This document shows positions 1 through 8,318 of a stretch of 64,000 bases of DNA, one piece after another (within the stretch, counting starts at the first letter, position 1; the number at the start of each line of letters is the position of its first letter). The notes beneath the pieces are model-generated. The model had not been told where the DNA came from. It made no database searches and saw nothing but the letters and a program-made list of their open reading frames with translations. Made by a program: the position numbers and the translations under genes. The DNA is from Deltaproteobacteria bacterium. Lineage in GTDB: Bacteria; Myxococcota; B64-G9. The stretch lies in contig JAFCZJ010000040.1 in NCBI GenBank assembly GCA_019314375.1, positions 1 to 64,000 on the forward strand. Direction: 5' to 3'.

Positions 1-50
1 GCGACCACCGAGAGAATGCCGACCTTCAAGGGAGTTAAAATCTTCTTCAC
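1..50 (-). CDS. MCE-family (MlaD-like) protein, N-terminus only, truncated by window edge
   Basis: Minus-strand GTG start at 50 with AAGGTG upstream; reads (M)KKILTPLKVGILSVV, typical of the MlaD N-terminal TM start; adjacent to an MlaF-like ATPase. Confidence 0.6.
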   Translation of the reverse strand, partial: MKKILTPLKVGILSVV

Positions 51-122
51 GTGCGCACCTTAGTAGAATACGAGCGCCCCATTCCTACTATGCAGGCCAT
101 GGACTCGCAATGAAAAACCCAA

Positions 123-866
123 TCAACGATCAAACCAGGTGCTCAGAAATTCATTCACATAGGGGTGCTTGCTCTTGCGCAACTCGTCAGGCGAACCCTG
201 ATCCACCAACACGCCCTCAAAAAGCATGGCCACATGAGTCGCGACACGAAAACTGGACGCGATATCGTGGCTGATGACCACCGAGGTGATGCCCAGGCGT
301 TCCTGCGCACTCATGATCATTTCGTCCACGGCATTGGTGCTGATGGGGTCAAGACCCGTGGTGGGTTCGTCGTAGAGGAGGATCTTCGGATCCAGGACCA
401 CGGCTCGAGCCAAACCCACCCTTTTCCGCATGCCGCCGGAGAGCTCGGAAGGCATCAGGTGTTCGATGCCCGTCAAATCCACGATGGCCAATTTCTCGGC
501 CACGATCTTCTTGATCTCCGGATCCTTGAGCTCTTTGCGGTGCTCGCGCAGCGGGAAGGCCACATTCTCGCCTACGTTCATGGAGTCGAAAAGCGCCGAC
601 TGCTGAAATACCATGCCGAACTTGCCGCGCACCTGCACCATTTTCCGCTCACCGAAGCCGGTCACGTCCTCTCCGTCGACGATCACCTGACCCGAATCGG
701 GCTTCAAAAGGCCCAACATGTGCTTCATCAATACGCTCTTGCCAGAGCCCGAGCCGCCGATGATGACCGAGGTGGAGCCCCGGGGCACCTCCAGGTTCAC
801 GCCCTTCAGCACCTGATTTCCCCCGAAGGACTTATACAAGTCCTTGATCTGAATCATCGCATCCAA
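123..866 (-). CDS. ABC transporter ATP-binding protein, MlaF-like (phospholipid/toluene-tolerance type)
   Basis: Walker A GGSGSGKS, signature LSGGMRKRVGLARA, Walker B ILLYDEPTTGLDP. Confidence 0.92.
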   Translation of the reverse strand: MDAMIQIKDLYKSFGGNQVLKGVNLEVPRGSTSVIIGGSGSGKSVLMKHMLGLLKPDSGQVIVDGEDVTGFGERKMVQVRGKFGMVFQQSALFDSMNVGENVAFPLREHRKELKDPEIKKIVAEKLAIVDLTGIEHLMPSELSGGMRKRVGLARAVVLDPKILLYDEPTTGLDPISTNAVDEMIMSAQERLGITSVVISHDIASSFRVATHVAMLFEGVLVDQGSPDELRKSKHPYVNEFLSTWFDR

Positions 867-872
867 GGGATT

Positions 873-1556
873 TCAACCATGCTCGCGAAAAAAATGAGGC
901 CCAAGCACCACGCGCTTGCCGTCCATTTCCAAAAGACCGCGTTTTTGAAAATCTCCGAGGACTCTGGAGACCGTCTCCCGGGAGGTGTTGGCCATGGAAG
1001 CCAAGTCCTGCTGGGTCGGCCGCTTGCGGATCAGGGTGCCCTCTTCCACCTTTTCCCCATCTTTCTCCGCCAGATCCATCAGCAGCCGCGCCACCCGGCC
1101 GTAGACATCCAGCAGGGCCAGGTTGCCGATGATCTCGTCGGCCTTGCGCAAGCGGCGTGAAAGCTCGCCCAGCACGTTGATGGCCGTGGCTGGGCTCTCT
1201 TCCAAATGCGCGACAAAGTCCGATCGTTTCAAAATCACCAGCGTGGAAGCTTCGCAAGTAATGACGTTAGCCGAACGGGGCATGTCGTCCAAAAGCGACA
1301 TCTCGCCGAAGAAGTCTCCTTCCCCGAAAAAAGTCAGGGTGATCTCCTTGCCGTTTTCCCCGTAAAGCACGACCTTCACGCGACCCGAGGCGATGATGAA
1401 AAGAGCGTCCCCCGAATCATCCTGGCCAAAAATCAAGCTATCCTTGCCCACTTCCCTGACCTGAACCAAACTCGCCAGACGGCCCAAAGCCTGATCGTCA
1501 ATGTTGGCGAAGATGCTTACCTTCTTTAGCAATTCGCGAATCCGCGTCGAATCCAT
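873..1556 (-). CDS. Crp/Fnr-family transcriptional regulator
   Basis: Cyclic-nucleotide-binding-like N-terminus (GEGDFFGEMSLLDDMPRSANV) and HTH PTQQDLASMANTSRETVSRVLGDFQKRG. Confidence 0.93.
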   Translation of the reverse strand: MDSTRIRELLKKVSIFANIDDQALGRLASLVQVREVGKDSLIFGQDDSGDALFIIASGRVKVVLYGENGKEITLTFFGEGDFFGEMSLLDDMPRSANVITCEASTLVILKRSDFVAHLEESPATAINVLGELSRRLRKADEIIGNLALLDVYGRVARLLMDLAEKDGEKVEEGTLIRKRPTQQDLASMANTSRETVSRVLGDFQKRGLLEMDGKRVVLGPHFFREHG

Positions 1557-1686
1557 TGGGTCTCCCCGCTCCTCGAAGCCCGCATGGCCTCAGAGTCGGT
1601 CCAATCTACCGGCGGGATGCAAGGCATGTCAACCAACCCCACCAACCAAATCAGCCCTCCTGTCCGTACACAGACCCACCTTAAGG

Positions 1687-1716
1687 TTGACACACAAATA
1701 TGTGTCCCCGCATTAT
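1687..1716 (+). promoter_or_regulatory. Putative promoter with overlapping operator palindrome upstream of the vapB-like gene
   Basis: TTGACA (1687-1692), CATTAT (1711-1716), 18-bp spacer; inverted repeat GACACA-N6-TGTGTC at 1689-1706 overlaps the -35. Confidence 0.5.
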
Positions 1717-1735
1717 TTAGACAGAAGGAGGAGTC

Positions 1736-1960
1736 ATGAACATCACCCTCTCCGCGGACGAAGAAATCATCAAACGAGCCCAAAAGGCTGCCCGCAGGCA
1801 AGGCAAAAGCCTGAATCAAATGATCCGAGAGTATATGCGCACTCTTGCCATGCCTCAGGACGGCGCGGACTCAGCGGAAAAACTATTCGCATTAATGGAT
1901 GAAGGCGGCGGCACCTTGTCTGGAAAGCGCTGGACTCGTGATGAAGCCCACAAAAAATAG
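1736..1960 (+). CDS. VapB-like ribbon-helix-helix antitoxin
   Basis: MNITLSADEEIIKRAQKAARRQGKSLNQMIREYMRTL resembles RHH antitoxins; AAGGAGG upstream; overlaps a PIN-domain start. Confidence 0.72.
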   Translation: MNITLSADEEIIKRAQKAARRQGKSLNQMIREYMRTLAMPQDGADSAEKLFALMDEGGGTLSGKRWTRDEAHKK

Positions 1961-2072
1961 GTTCTTCATCGACACCAACATTCTGGTTTACGCCAACGTT
2001 CTCCTGAAGCCTGAAGCACTGAACACAGCTGATGGCCCATACGCCTGCGGCATGCCAAGGATCGCTGGTTGA
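1941..2072 (+). pseudogene. Truncated PIN-domain (VapC-like) toxin remnant, 43 aa
   Basis: ATG at 1941 inside the antitoxin 3' end; MKPTKNRFFIDTNILVYAN is a PIN N-terminal motif; then unrelated residues and TGA at 2070-2072. Confidence 0.75.
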
Positions 2073-2118
2073 CAAGGCGTCCCCTGGAGGGCAATCTTTG
2101 CCGCCGAAGGAGCGTGAC

Positions 2119-3432
2119 ATGAACGAGACCCGAATCCATCAAGCCCGCAAGGGAATCCTCACCGACGAAATGCAGGCCGTGGCCAGACAGGAAAACCTCA
2201 GCCCGGAGTTCATCGCCGAAGGGCTGGCCAAGGGCCACATCGTCATCACCCGCAACAACAAGAGAACCGACATCGCGCCTTTGGGCATCGGCAAAGGCCT
2301 GTCGATCAAAATCAACGCCAACATCGGCACTTCGCGCGATCTGCTGGACATCGAAGGCGAGTTGGAAAAAGCCCGCGTGGCGGTAGAAGCCGGCGCTCAC
2401 ACGGTCATGGACCTGTCCACCGGCGGGGACTTACCCGCCATCCGCAAAGACGTCATGAAGGCCGCGCCCGTGCCCTTGGGCACCGTGCCCTTCTATGAGG
2501 CGGCCGCCAGGGCCTTGGACAAACACAGCTCTTTCTGTCTTTTGACCGAAGACGAACTTTTCGACGTCATCGAGGATCATCTGGCCTCTGGCGTGGATTT
2601 TTTGACAGTGCACTGCGGCGTGACCTTGGGCACCTTGGGCCGCATGGAAAAAGAAGGCCGCATCATGGACATGGTCAGTCGGGGCGGTGCCTTGACGGCC
2701 GCCTGGATGCGCTACAACGAAAAGGACAATCCCCTCTTCACCAGCTTTGATCGCCTGGTGGAATTGAGCGCCCGCTACGACGCCACCTTGTCTTTGGGCG
2801 ACGGCTTTCGCCCCGGGGCCACCGGCGACGCGACGGACCGCGCGCAGCTTCACGAGCTCATCACCCTGGGCGAGTTGCAGCAACATGCCCTGGAGCAGGG
2901 TGTACAGGTCATGGTCGAAGGACCGGGTCACGTGCCCTTGGACCAGGTGCAGGCCAACGTTCTTTTGCAAAAGCGACTCTGCCACGAGGCGCCGTTTTAC
3001 GTACTGGGACCCTTGGTCACCGACTTGGCCCCCGGTTACGATCACATCACCGGAGCCATCGGTGGTGCCGTAGCCGCTTGGGCCGGCGCGGATTTCCTCT
3101 GTTACGTCACCCCGGCCGAGCACCTGCGCCTGCCCGATGTCGACGACGTGCGTCAAGGCGTCATGGCCTCGCGTATCGCGGCTGTCGCCGGTGAATTGGC
3201 CCGGGGCATGCCCGGCACCCGCGAGCGGGAACACAAAATGTCAAAAGCCCGGCGGATGCAAGATTGGGATGCTCAGTATGAGCTCGCCATCGATCCCACG
3301 GTGGCCCGCGGACGCCGGGGAGAAGCGCCGCCAGCTGATGAGAGCGTCTGCTCCATGTGCGGTGAGTTCTGCGCCATCAAAGTGCAAAACGACGCCAAAG
3401 AAGCCAAAGCGGCCAAAACCGCCAAGACCTAA
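2119..3432 (+). CDS. thiC: Phosphomethylpyrimidine synthase ThiC (or ThiC-like BzaF)
   Basis: INANIGTSRD, VMDLSTGGDL, VEGPGHVPLDQV and C-terminal CSMCGEFC; AAGGAG RBS supports the start at 2119 rather than 2032. Confidence 0.9.
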   Translation: MNETRIHQARKGILTDEMQAVARQENLSPEFIAEGLAKGHIVITRNNKRTDIAPLGIGKGLSIKINANIGTSRDLLDIEGELEKARVAVEAGAHTVMDLSTGGDLPAIRKDVMKAAPVPLGTVPFYEAAARALDKHSSFCLLTEDELFDVIEDHLASGVDFLTVHCGVTLGTLGRMEKEGRIMDMVSRGGALTAAWMRYNEKDNPLFTSFDRLVELSARYDATLSLGDGFRPGATGDATDRAQLHELITLGELQQHALEQGVQVMVEGPGHVPLDQVQANVLLQKRLCHEAPFYVLGPLVTDLAPGYDHITGAIGGAVAAWAGADFLCYVTPAEHLRLPDVDDVRQGVMASRIAAVAGELARGMPGTREREHKMSKARRMQDWDAQYELAIDPTVARGRRGEAPPADESVCSMCGEFCAIKVQNDAKEAKAAKTAKT

Positions 3433-3445
3433 ATCGCGCGGTTCA

Positions 3446-4837
3446 TTAATCCTTCTGCAAGAAGCCCTCTCCAGGGGCCGGCGAAAAAGCACCTGAAGCG
3501 CAGTCGCAAGAATCCAAGGTGTTGATCCGAATGCGGCCGAATCCACCCCCGCCGCCGCCACCGCCCACATAGGGCTGGGGCTCAAGCATACAGAGGTTGT
3601 GGTCATAGCTTTCGCCATCGCTGGCCTGGCTCGTGCCCGCGGCACCTGAGCCTCCTTCGCCGCCTTCGATGGCCTGGTACAAAGCACAACTAAGTCCATC
3701 CCTGCCCACGCCGCCGATGGCTGAATTCATGGAAGCCGTGGCGTCAGCCCCATCCCCACCGGAGGCGCCATGGTTGTTGCCACCGCCGCCGCCACCGCCA
3801 CCATTGGCCCAGATGGCACCCGAGACCACCACTTCCCGTGCCTCGAGGACAATTGCGCCACCCGAGCCGGCGCCGGCACCGCCGATGCAGACCTCGTCGT
3901 CAAGTCCCTGACCGCCCTGTCCGCCCGTTCCGTTGGCCAAAATCGTGCCGCTGATCGTGACCCGGTTAACAGCCGAAAGCTGCACACCACCGCCCGAGGC
4001 GCCGCCGGCCTGATCACCGCAACTGTTCTGACCAAACTGCCCGCCCACCAGGGGCTGCATATCCGCCGCACAGCCCGGCGCATCGCCGGAGGAGCCGCCG
4101 GCCGTGCCGCAGCTTCCACCCCGGCCGCCGTACCAAGTGCCCGCGCCCAGCGTCTGTACGCGAGCACCCGCGCCGCCCTCGTCTCCATGGCCGGACATAT
4201 CCAAGGTCCCCGAAATGCTGATGCTGTCGGCGGCCAGTACGGCCAATGCCGCCGAGCCCACCAGGCGCAAGGTTCCACCCACTTGCAATGAATCCACTCG
4301 ACAAACACAAACCGACACCGCCTCGATCAACTCGCAATCGCCCAAGGCGGAACCCGCGTTGCAATCCGTGTCCGTATCAAAGGTGCCCGAAGGCGAGGGG
4401 TTCAGTCCCGTATTTTCAATGCGCCCCAAAGAAGCCGCGTTGGATGGCCTGACCACGCAGCAATGATCGCCACAGCAACCCATATCACCACAATCTTCAG
4501 TGCATGAAGCCGTCACGCAGTCCAGGCCATCGCTTGTCGGGTAGGTGCCACCCTGACATTCGCAATAGGGATTGTTCTCGCCATCGACCCGACAACGCCC
4601 AAGACCCGAGCAGGTGATGTCCCGACAGGGGTCGTCCACATCCAACACACAACCCGTGCCCGCGCTGTCGACCCGAAAACCCTCCTCGCAATCGCAAAGT
4701 GCCGCCCCATCGGAAACGGTGCAAGTCCCATGACCCGAACAAGTAACATCCTCGCAAACATCCTCGCCCCCACCACCCGAGCAAGCAACCAGCAAAGCGA
4801 AGAGAGAAAGCCACAGGAATATCCGTATCATCAGCAT
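3446..4837 (-). CDS. Predicted lipoprotein with EGF-like N-terminal repeats and Gly-rich C-terminal region
   Basis: Lipobox LFALLVAC; CEDVTCSGHGTC and CRDITCSGLGRC repeats; start MLMIRIFLWL chosen over the longer ORF start. Confidence 0.75.
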   Translation of the reverse strand: MLMIRIFLWLSLFALLVACSGGGGEDVCEDVTCSGHGTCTVSDGAALCDCEEGFRVDSAGTGCVLDVDDPCRDITCSGLGRCRVDGENNPYCECQGGTYPTSDGLDCVTASCTEDCGDMGCCGDHCCVVRPSNAASLGRIENTGLNPSPSGTFDTDTDCNAGSALGDCELIEAVSVCVCRVDSLQVGGTLRLVGSAALAVLAADSISISGTLDMSGHGDEGGAGARVQTLGAGTWYGGRGGSCGTAGGSSGDAPGCAADMQPLVGGQFGQNSCGDQAGGASGGGVQLSAVNRVTISGTILANGTGGQGGQGLDDEVCIGGAGAGSGGAIVLEAREVVVSGAIWANGGGGGGGGNNHGASGGDGADATASMNSAIGGVGRDGLSCALYQAIEGGEGGSGAAGTSQASDGESYDHNLCMLEPQPYVGGGGGGGGFGRIRINTLDSCDCASGAFSPAPGEGFLQKD

Positions 4838-4909
4838 GGAACCCTTCCTTTCGATATCCCCATATTGAACGCCATGGGGACCCACCATGTCAATCTAGGC
4901 AAAAACACC

Positions 4910-4939
4910 TTGACAGAAAGACCAAGCTCTTGCTAAAAA
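4910..4939 (+). promoter_or_regulatory. Putative sigma70-type promoter for the tRNA-Thr/tRNA-Glu unit
   Basis: TTGACA (4910-4915), TAAAAA (4934-4939), 18-bp spacer, about 41 bp upstream of tRNA-Thr. Confidence 0.45.
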
Positions 4940-4980
4940 TCCTCCGCCTTTTCAAGATAACGCTCTTTGTAATCCGAAGT

Positions 4981-5053
4981 GCCGACGTGGCTCAGTTGGT
5001 AGAGCAGCTGATTCGTAATCAGCAGGTCAGCGGTTCGAATCCGCTCGTCGGCT
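4981..5053 (+). tRNA. tRNA-Thr (anticodon CGT)
   Basis: Acceptor GCCGACG/CGTCGGC, anticodon arm CTGATTCGTAATCAG, T-arm GGTTCGAATCC. Confidence 0.97.
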
Positions 5054-5080
5054 TTGATTGAGATGCTCCGTGAGATTTTT

Positions 5081-5152
5081 GGCCCCATCGTCTAGCGGTT
5101 AGGACACTGGCCTCTCACGCCAGGTACAGGGGTTCGAGTCCCCTTGGGGTCA
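5081..5152 (+). tRNA. tRNA-Glu (anticodon CTC)
   Basis: Acceptor GGCCCCA/TGGGGTC, anticodon arm CTGGCCTCTCACGCCAG, T-arm GGTTCGAGTCC. Confidence 0.97.
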
Positions 5153-5156
5153 TGCT

Positions 5157-5189
5157 GGACCGCCGGAATCTTCCGGCGGTCCTTTTTTT
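5157..5189 (+). terminator. Intrinsic terminator after the tRNA pair
   Basis: Perfect stem GGACCGCCGGAA-TC-TTCCGGCGGTCC followed by seven T. Confidence 0.9.
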
Positions 5190-5208
5190 ATGCCGGGAGA
5201 TCGAATTC

Positions 5209-6021
5209 ATGACCGAGGACAACAAAACCCAACACAGCCTGGAAGACCTGGTGGCCATCATGGCCCGACTGCGGGGGGATGACGGCTGTCCCTGGGACCG
5301 GGAACAGACCCTCTCCAGTCTGCAACCTTATCTGCTGGAAGAAGCCCACGAAGTGCTGCAAGCCATGGACTCAGGAGATTCGACGGCCCACCGCGAAGAG
5401 CTGGGGGACTTGCTCTTGCAGATCCTCTTCCAAAGCCAGATCGCGGAGGAAGAAGGCAGCTTCGATATGGCTGGGGTGGTGGACGGTCTGGCAAAAAAAC
5501 TCATCCGACGCCACCCCCACGTCTTCGCGGATGCGAAGGCCGAAACCGCCGAAGATGTGATCGAAACTTGGGAACGCATCAAGAAAGAAGAAAAACCCGC
5601 CGACAAGCGCTCCGTGCTGGATGGATTACCCAAAAGCCTGCCGGCCTTGCTGATGGCGCACAAGCTTGGACAGCGCGCCTCCCGGGTCGGCTTCGACTGG
5701 CCCGACCTTGCCGGCGTGGAGGCCAAGGTGAGAGAGGAATGGACCGAGCTTGAAGAAGCGCGGGCCTTGCCCGAAGGAAAAAAGCGCAAAGAAGAGCTGG
5801 CCTGGGAACTGGGCGACCTGATTTTTTCCCTGGCCAACCTGGCCCGACACTTGGACTTCGACGCTGAAAATTTGCTCCGCAAGGCCAATGAGCGCTTCGA
5901 AGCCCGCTTCCGCAAGGTGGAGATCTTTGCCCAGAGCAAAGGACTGGACATGAAAAAGGCGGATATCGACTCTTTAGAAGCACTCTGGCAGCAGGCCAAA
6001 CAAGAGCTGTCAAAGCCCTGA
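5209..6021 (+). CDS. mazG: Nucleoside triphosphate pyrophosphohydrolase MazG
   Basis: LRGDDGCPWDREQT, EEAHEVLQA, EELGDLLLQILFQSQIA and second EELAWELGDLIFSLANLARH; start MTEDNKTQ preferred because the ORF-track start lies in the tRNA. Confidence 0.93.
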   Translation: MTEDNKTQHSLEDLVAIMARLRGDDGCPWDREQTLSSLQPYLLEEAHEVLQAMDSGDSTAHREELGDLLLQILFQSQIAEEEGSFDMAGVVDGLAKKLIRRHPHVFADAKAETAEDVIETWERIKKEEKPADKRSVLDGLPKSLPALLMAHKLGQRASRVGFDWPDLAGVEAKVREEWTELEEARALPEGKKRKEELAWELGDLIFSLANLARHLDFDAENLLRKANERFEARFRKVEIFAQSKGLDMKKADIDSLEALWQQAKQELSKP

Positions 6022-6052
6022 ACCAAAGCCCTTTTCCAGCACCTGCCGAAGC

Positions 6053-6290
6053 TTTCCCACAAATCGTGTGGAAAACCTGTGGAAAGCTCTGTGGGAACCC
6101 ACCTTGAGGCTCCAATAGGTGATCTTGACTTCGATTTGCACAATTCTTGTGCATGCATGTTTATCTTTGTTTATATGGGGTTATATTGTTTTTATCCACA
6201 TTCTCAAGCAAGTTACGGACTTAGAGCCCCAGACCCTTAACTCAGGCCAAGACAGCGATGAAAAGGCCCTCCAGAAGCTAGTTTTCCACA
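6053..6290. promoter_or_regulatory. Cluster of DnaA-box-like 9-mers with an AT-rich patch
   Basis: TTATCCACA (6192-6200, exact), TTTTCCACA (6282-6290), TGTGGAAAA (6067-6075, reverse), TTTCCCACA (6053-6061), TGTGGAAAG (6078-6086), ATTTGCACA (6134-6142); AT-rich tract about 6155-6200. Confidence 0.5.
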
Positions 6291-6393
6291 GGAAAGGCTC
6301 GCAGATCTTACGGCCACAAGCCCGCCCGACCTCGACATAAAGAGGCAGCCTGAGGGCATCCAATTCAAAGCCCATCCAAAGCCAGAAAAGGCC

Positions 6394-6420
6394 TTGACAT
6401 TTTCTCGAAGTAGCGATAAT
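6394..6420 (+). promoter_or_regulatory. Putative sigma70-type promoter for rpsT
   Basis: TTGACA (6394-6399) and GATAAT (6415-6420) upstream of rpsT; the spacer is short (15) unless the -10 is shifted by 1-2 nt. Confidence 0.5.
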
Positions 6421-6457
6421 ACAACCCGCTCAGTTGTTCTTAACAAGGAGATACGCA

Positions 6458-6730
6458 GTGGCCAATCATGCTTCGGCGATAAAAAGAAATCGGCAGAACA
6501 TCAAGCGCAAGACTCGCAACGCTGGCCAACGCAATCAAATGCGCGGCCAGATTCGCAAATTGCAAGAAATGGTCAAGACCAAAGACGAGGAAGGCTCCAG
6601 GAAAGAATTGCTGGCGGCCATCTCACAAGTCATGCGTGCGCGCAGCAAGAACGTGATTCACAAAAGCACGGCAGCGCGTAAGGTTTCCCGGCTCACCCGC
6701 CTGGTGAACCGCAGCTTCGCCAGCAAGTAG
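6458..6730 (+). CDS. rpsT: 30S ribosomal protein S20
   Basis: (V)ANHASAIKRNRQNIKRKTRNAGQRNQMRGQIRKL; GTG start with AAGGAG eight nt upstream. Confidence 0.96.
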   Translation: MANHASAIKRNRQNIKRKTRNAGQRNQMRGQIRKLQEMVKTKDEEGSRKELLAAISQVMRARSKNVIHKSTAARKVSRLTRLVNRSFASK

Positions 6731-6747
6731 ATCCTGCGGCATCCCGA

Positions 6748-7794
6748 TCACGAATCTGTTTGGCCGCAAAGGGCAAACAGCAATCGTTCGCAGATCAATT
6801 CATCTGGAATACGACCGCCCTTTAGACCCTGATCAGCCTTGGCCAAAGACTCTATGGCCGCGGCCAAACGACCTGAACCAAAGCGCCGCGATTGTTGCGT
6901 GCACTTCTTGACCACGTAAGGGTGCAAGCCCAAAGCGGCCCGGATATCATCCGCGGAGCGCCCACGCCTGGCCAAGGCTTGCACCGTAGCCAGGTTGCGG
7001 AAGTGCCGGGTCAAGTGACCCAGGATGGGCAAGGGGGCCTCTCCATCCCGCAACATGCGCCTGAGCACGCCCAGGGCTCGAGTGAGATCACCTTCCGCGG
7101 CCGCGTCGGTCAGATCAAAAACCGACTCCGAGCGTGTGTCAGCCACCACCTCTCGCACGTCCTTGCTGTCGATTCGACCTTCGCCGCCCTTGAACAAAGC
7201 CAGCTTATCCACCGCCTGCATCAAGGCACCCAAATCTTCGCCCACGGCCTCCACCAATGCATAAAGCCCGTCTCGATCCGCCGAGCAACCCTGATCGCCC
7301 AACAGCTGCTCGGCCAATTTGGGCAAGTCCCGGGCCCTGGGCCGCGGACAGTCCACCACCTGTCCCCCACCCTTCTCCACCGCTTTTTGGAAAGCACGGG
7401 CCGCCTTGGATGCCTTGGCTTGCCTTGGACCGCGGCTTGAAGGCCCCGCGCCCCTGACGACCAAAACCAGGGTGGTGGTGGGCACGGGCTTTTTCAGATA
7501 AACCAACAATTTCTTCTGCTCTGCTGCTCGCAGAAGATGGGCCTCGCGCAGAATCACCAAGCGATGTCCGCCAAAAAGAGAAGCGGTGCGAGCGGCGGCC
7601 TCAATCTCGGTGGCCGAGGCCGTGCGCCCATCGAAGCGACTGTAACTGAAATCGTCCGATCCCTTGCCGGATAGAATCTTGGAGGACAGAATATCCAAGG
7701 CACGGTCGACCAGGGCACCTTCTTCTCCGGCAATCAAATACAAAGATGCGGGATTGCCCTTCTTCAGGCTTTGGGCCAGCTTGCGAGTATCCAT
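6748..7794 (-). CDS. holA: DNA polymerase III subunit delta
   Basis: LYLIAGEEGALVDRAL N-terminus, SVFDLTDAAAEGDLTRAL; synteny rpsT-holA-lptE-leuS. Confidence 0.92.
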   Translation of the reverse strand: MDTRKLAQSLKKGNPASLYLIAGEEGALVDRALDILSSKILSGKGSDDFSYSRFDGRTASATEIEAAARTASLFGGHRLVILREAHLLRAAEQKKLLVYLKKPVPTTTLVLVVRGAGPSSRGPRQAKASKAARAFQKAVEKGGGQVVDCPRPRARDLPKLAEQLLGDQGCSADRDGLYALVEAVGEDLGALMQAVDKLALFKGGEGRIDSKDVREVVADTRSESVFDLTDAAAEGDLTRALGVLRRMLRDGEAPLPILGHLTRHFRNLATVQALARRGRSADDIRAALGLHPYVVKKCTQQSRRFGSGRLAAAIESLAKADQGLKGGRIPDELICERLLFALCGQTDS

Positions 7795-7808
7795 TTAGCA
7801 CCGCATCC

Positions 7809-8318
7809 CTAGAAGTCCCTGCTGATCCGCTCAATGGCCGATTGCGCAACCCGCTCCAAAGCCTGCCGCAATGCCAAGTGCCGGTTGGCCAAGGTATTGC
7901 GCAAATCCGACGCCGACAAATAGCTGGCCCGTTCAGACAAGCTGAATGGCAAATTCCGACCATCTTTGAGCTTCAGTTCGAAGTCCACTTTAATCGTCAC
8001 CTCTTGCTCTCGGGCCCGAAACCGCCCAGCCGCCAAAGCCACAGCCCGTGGCCGGGCATCAACCTGGCGAATACGGGCTTTCAGCCGAGCCGCGCCGGAC
8101 ACCAGGCCAAGACCCCGACGACGGGCCTCTTCCCGAAGCAGGCCGGTCAGCTCCGCGCCGGCACCGGCCTCGGCCGACTGGTCCTCGGCCACCGGGATTG
8201 CAATCGACTGACTGCCGTCGGGCAAACGCCCTGCGCTCGTACGCAAACTGTAACCGCATGCTTCAAGGCACGTAAAGACCAGAAGCATTAAGATTGCGCT
8301 ACGCAGGATGATCATCAA
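7809..8318 (-). CDS. lptE: LPS-assembly lipoprotein LptE
   Basis: Lipobox then CGYSLR; Arg-rich LptE pattern; start overlaps the leuS stop. Confidence 0.82.
   Translation of the reverse strand: MMIILRSAILMLLVFTCLEACGYSLRTSAGRLPDGSQSIAIPVAEDQSAEAGAGAELTGLLREEARRRGLGLVSGAARLKARIRQVDARPRAVALAAGRFRAREQEVTIKVDFELKLKDGRNLPFSLSERASYLSASDLRNTLANRHLALRQALERVAQSAIERISRDF

Noticed and set aside
165-1160. 331-aa plus-strand ORF
   Set aside because: Antisense to the clear ABC ATPase and Crp/Fnr genes
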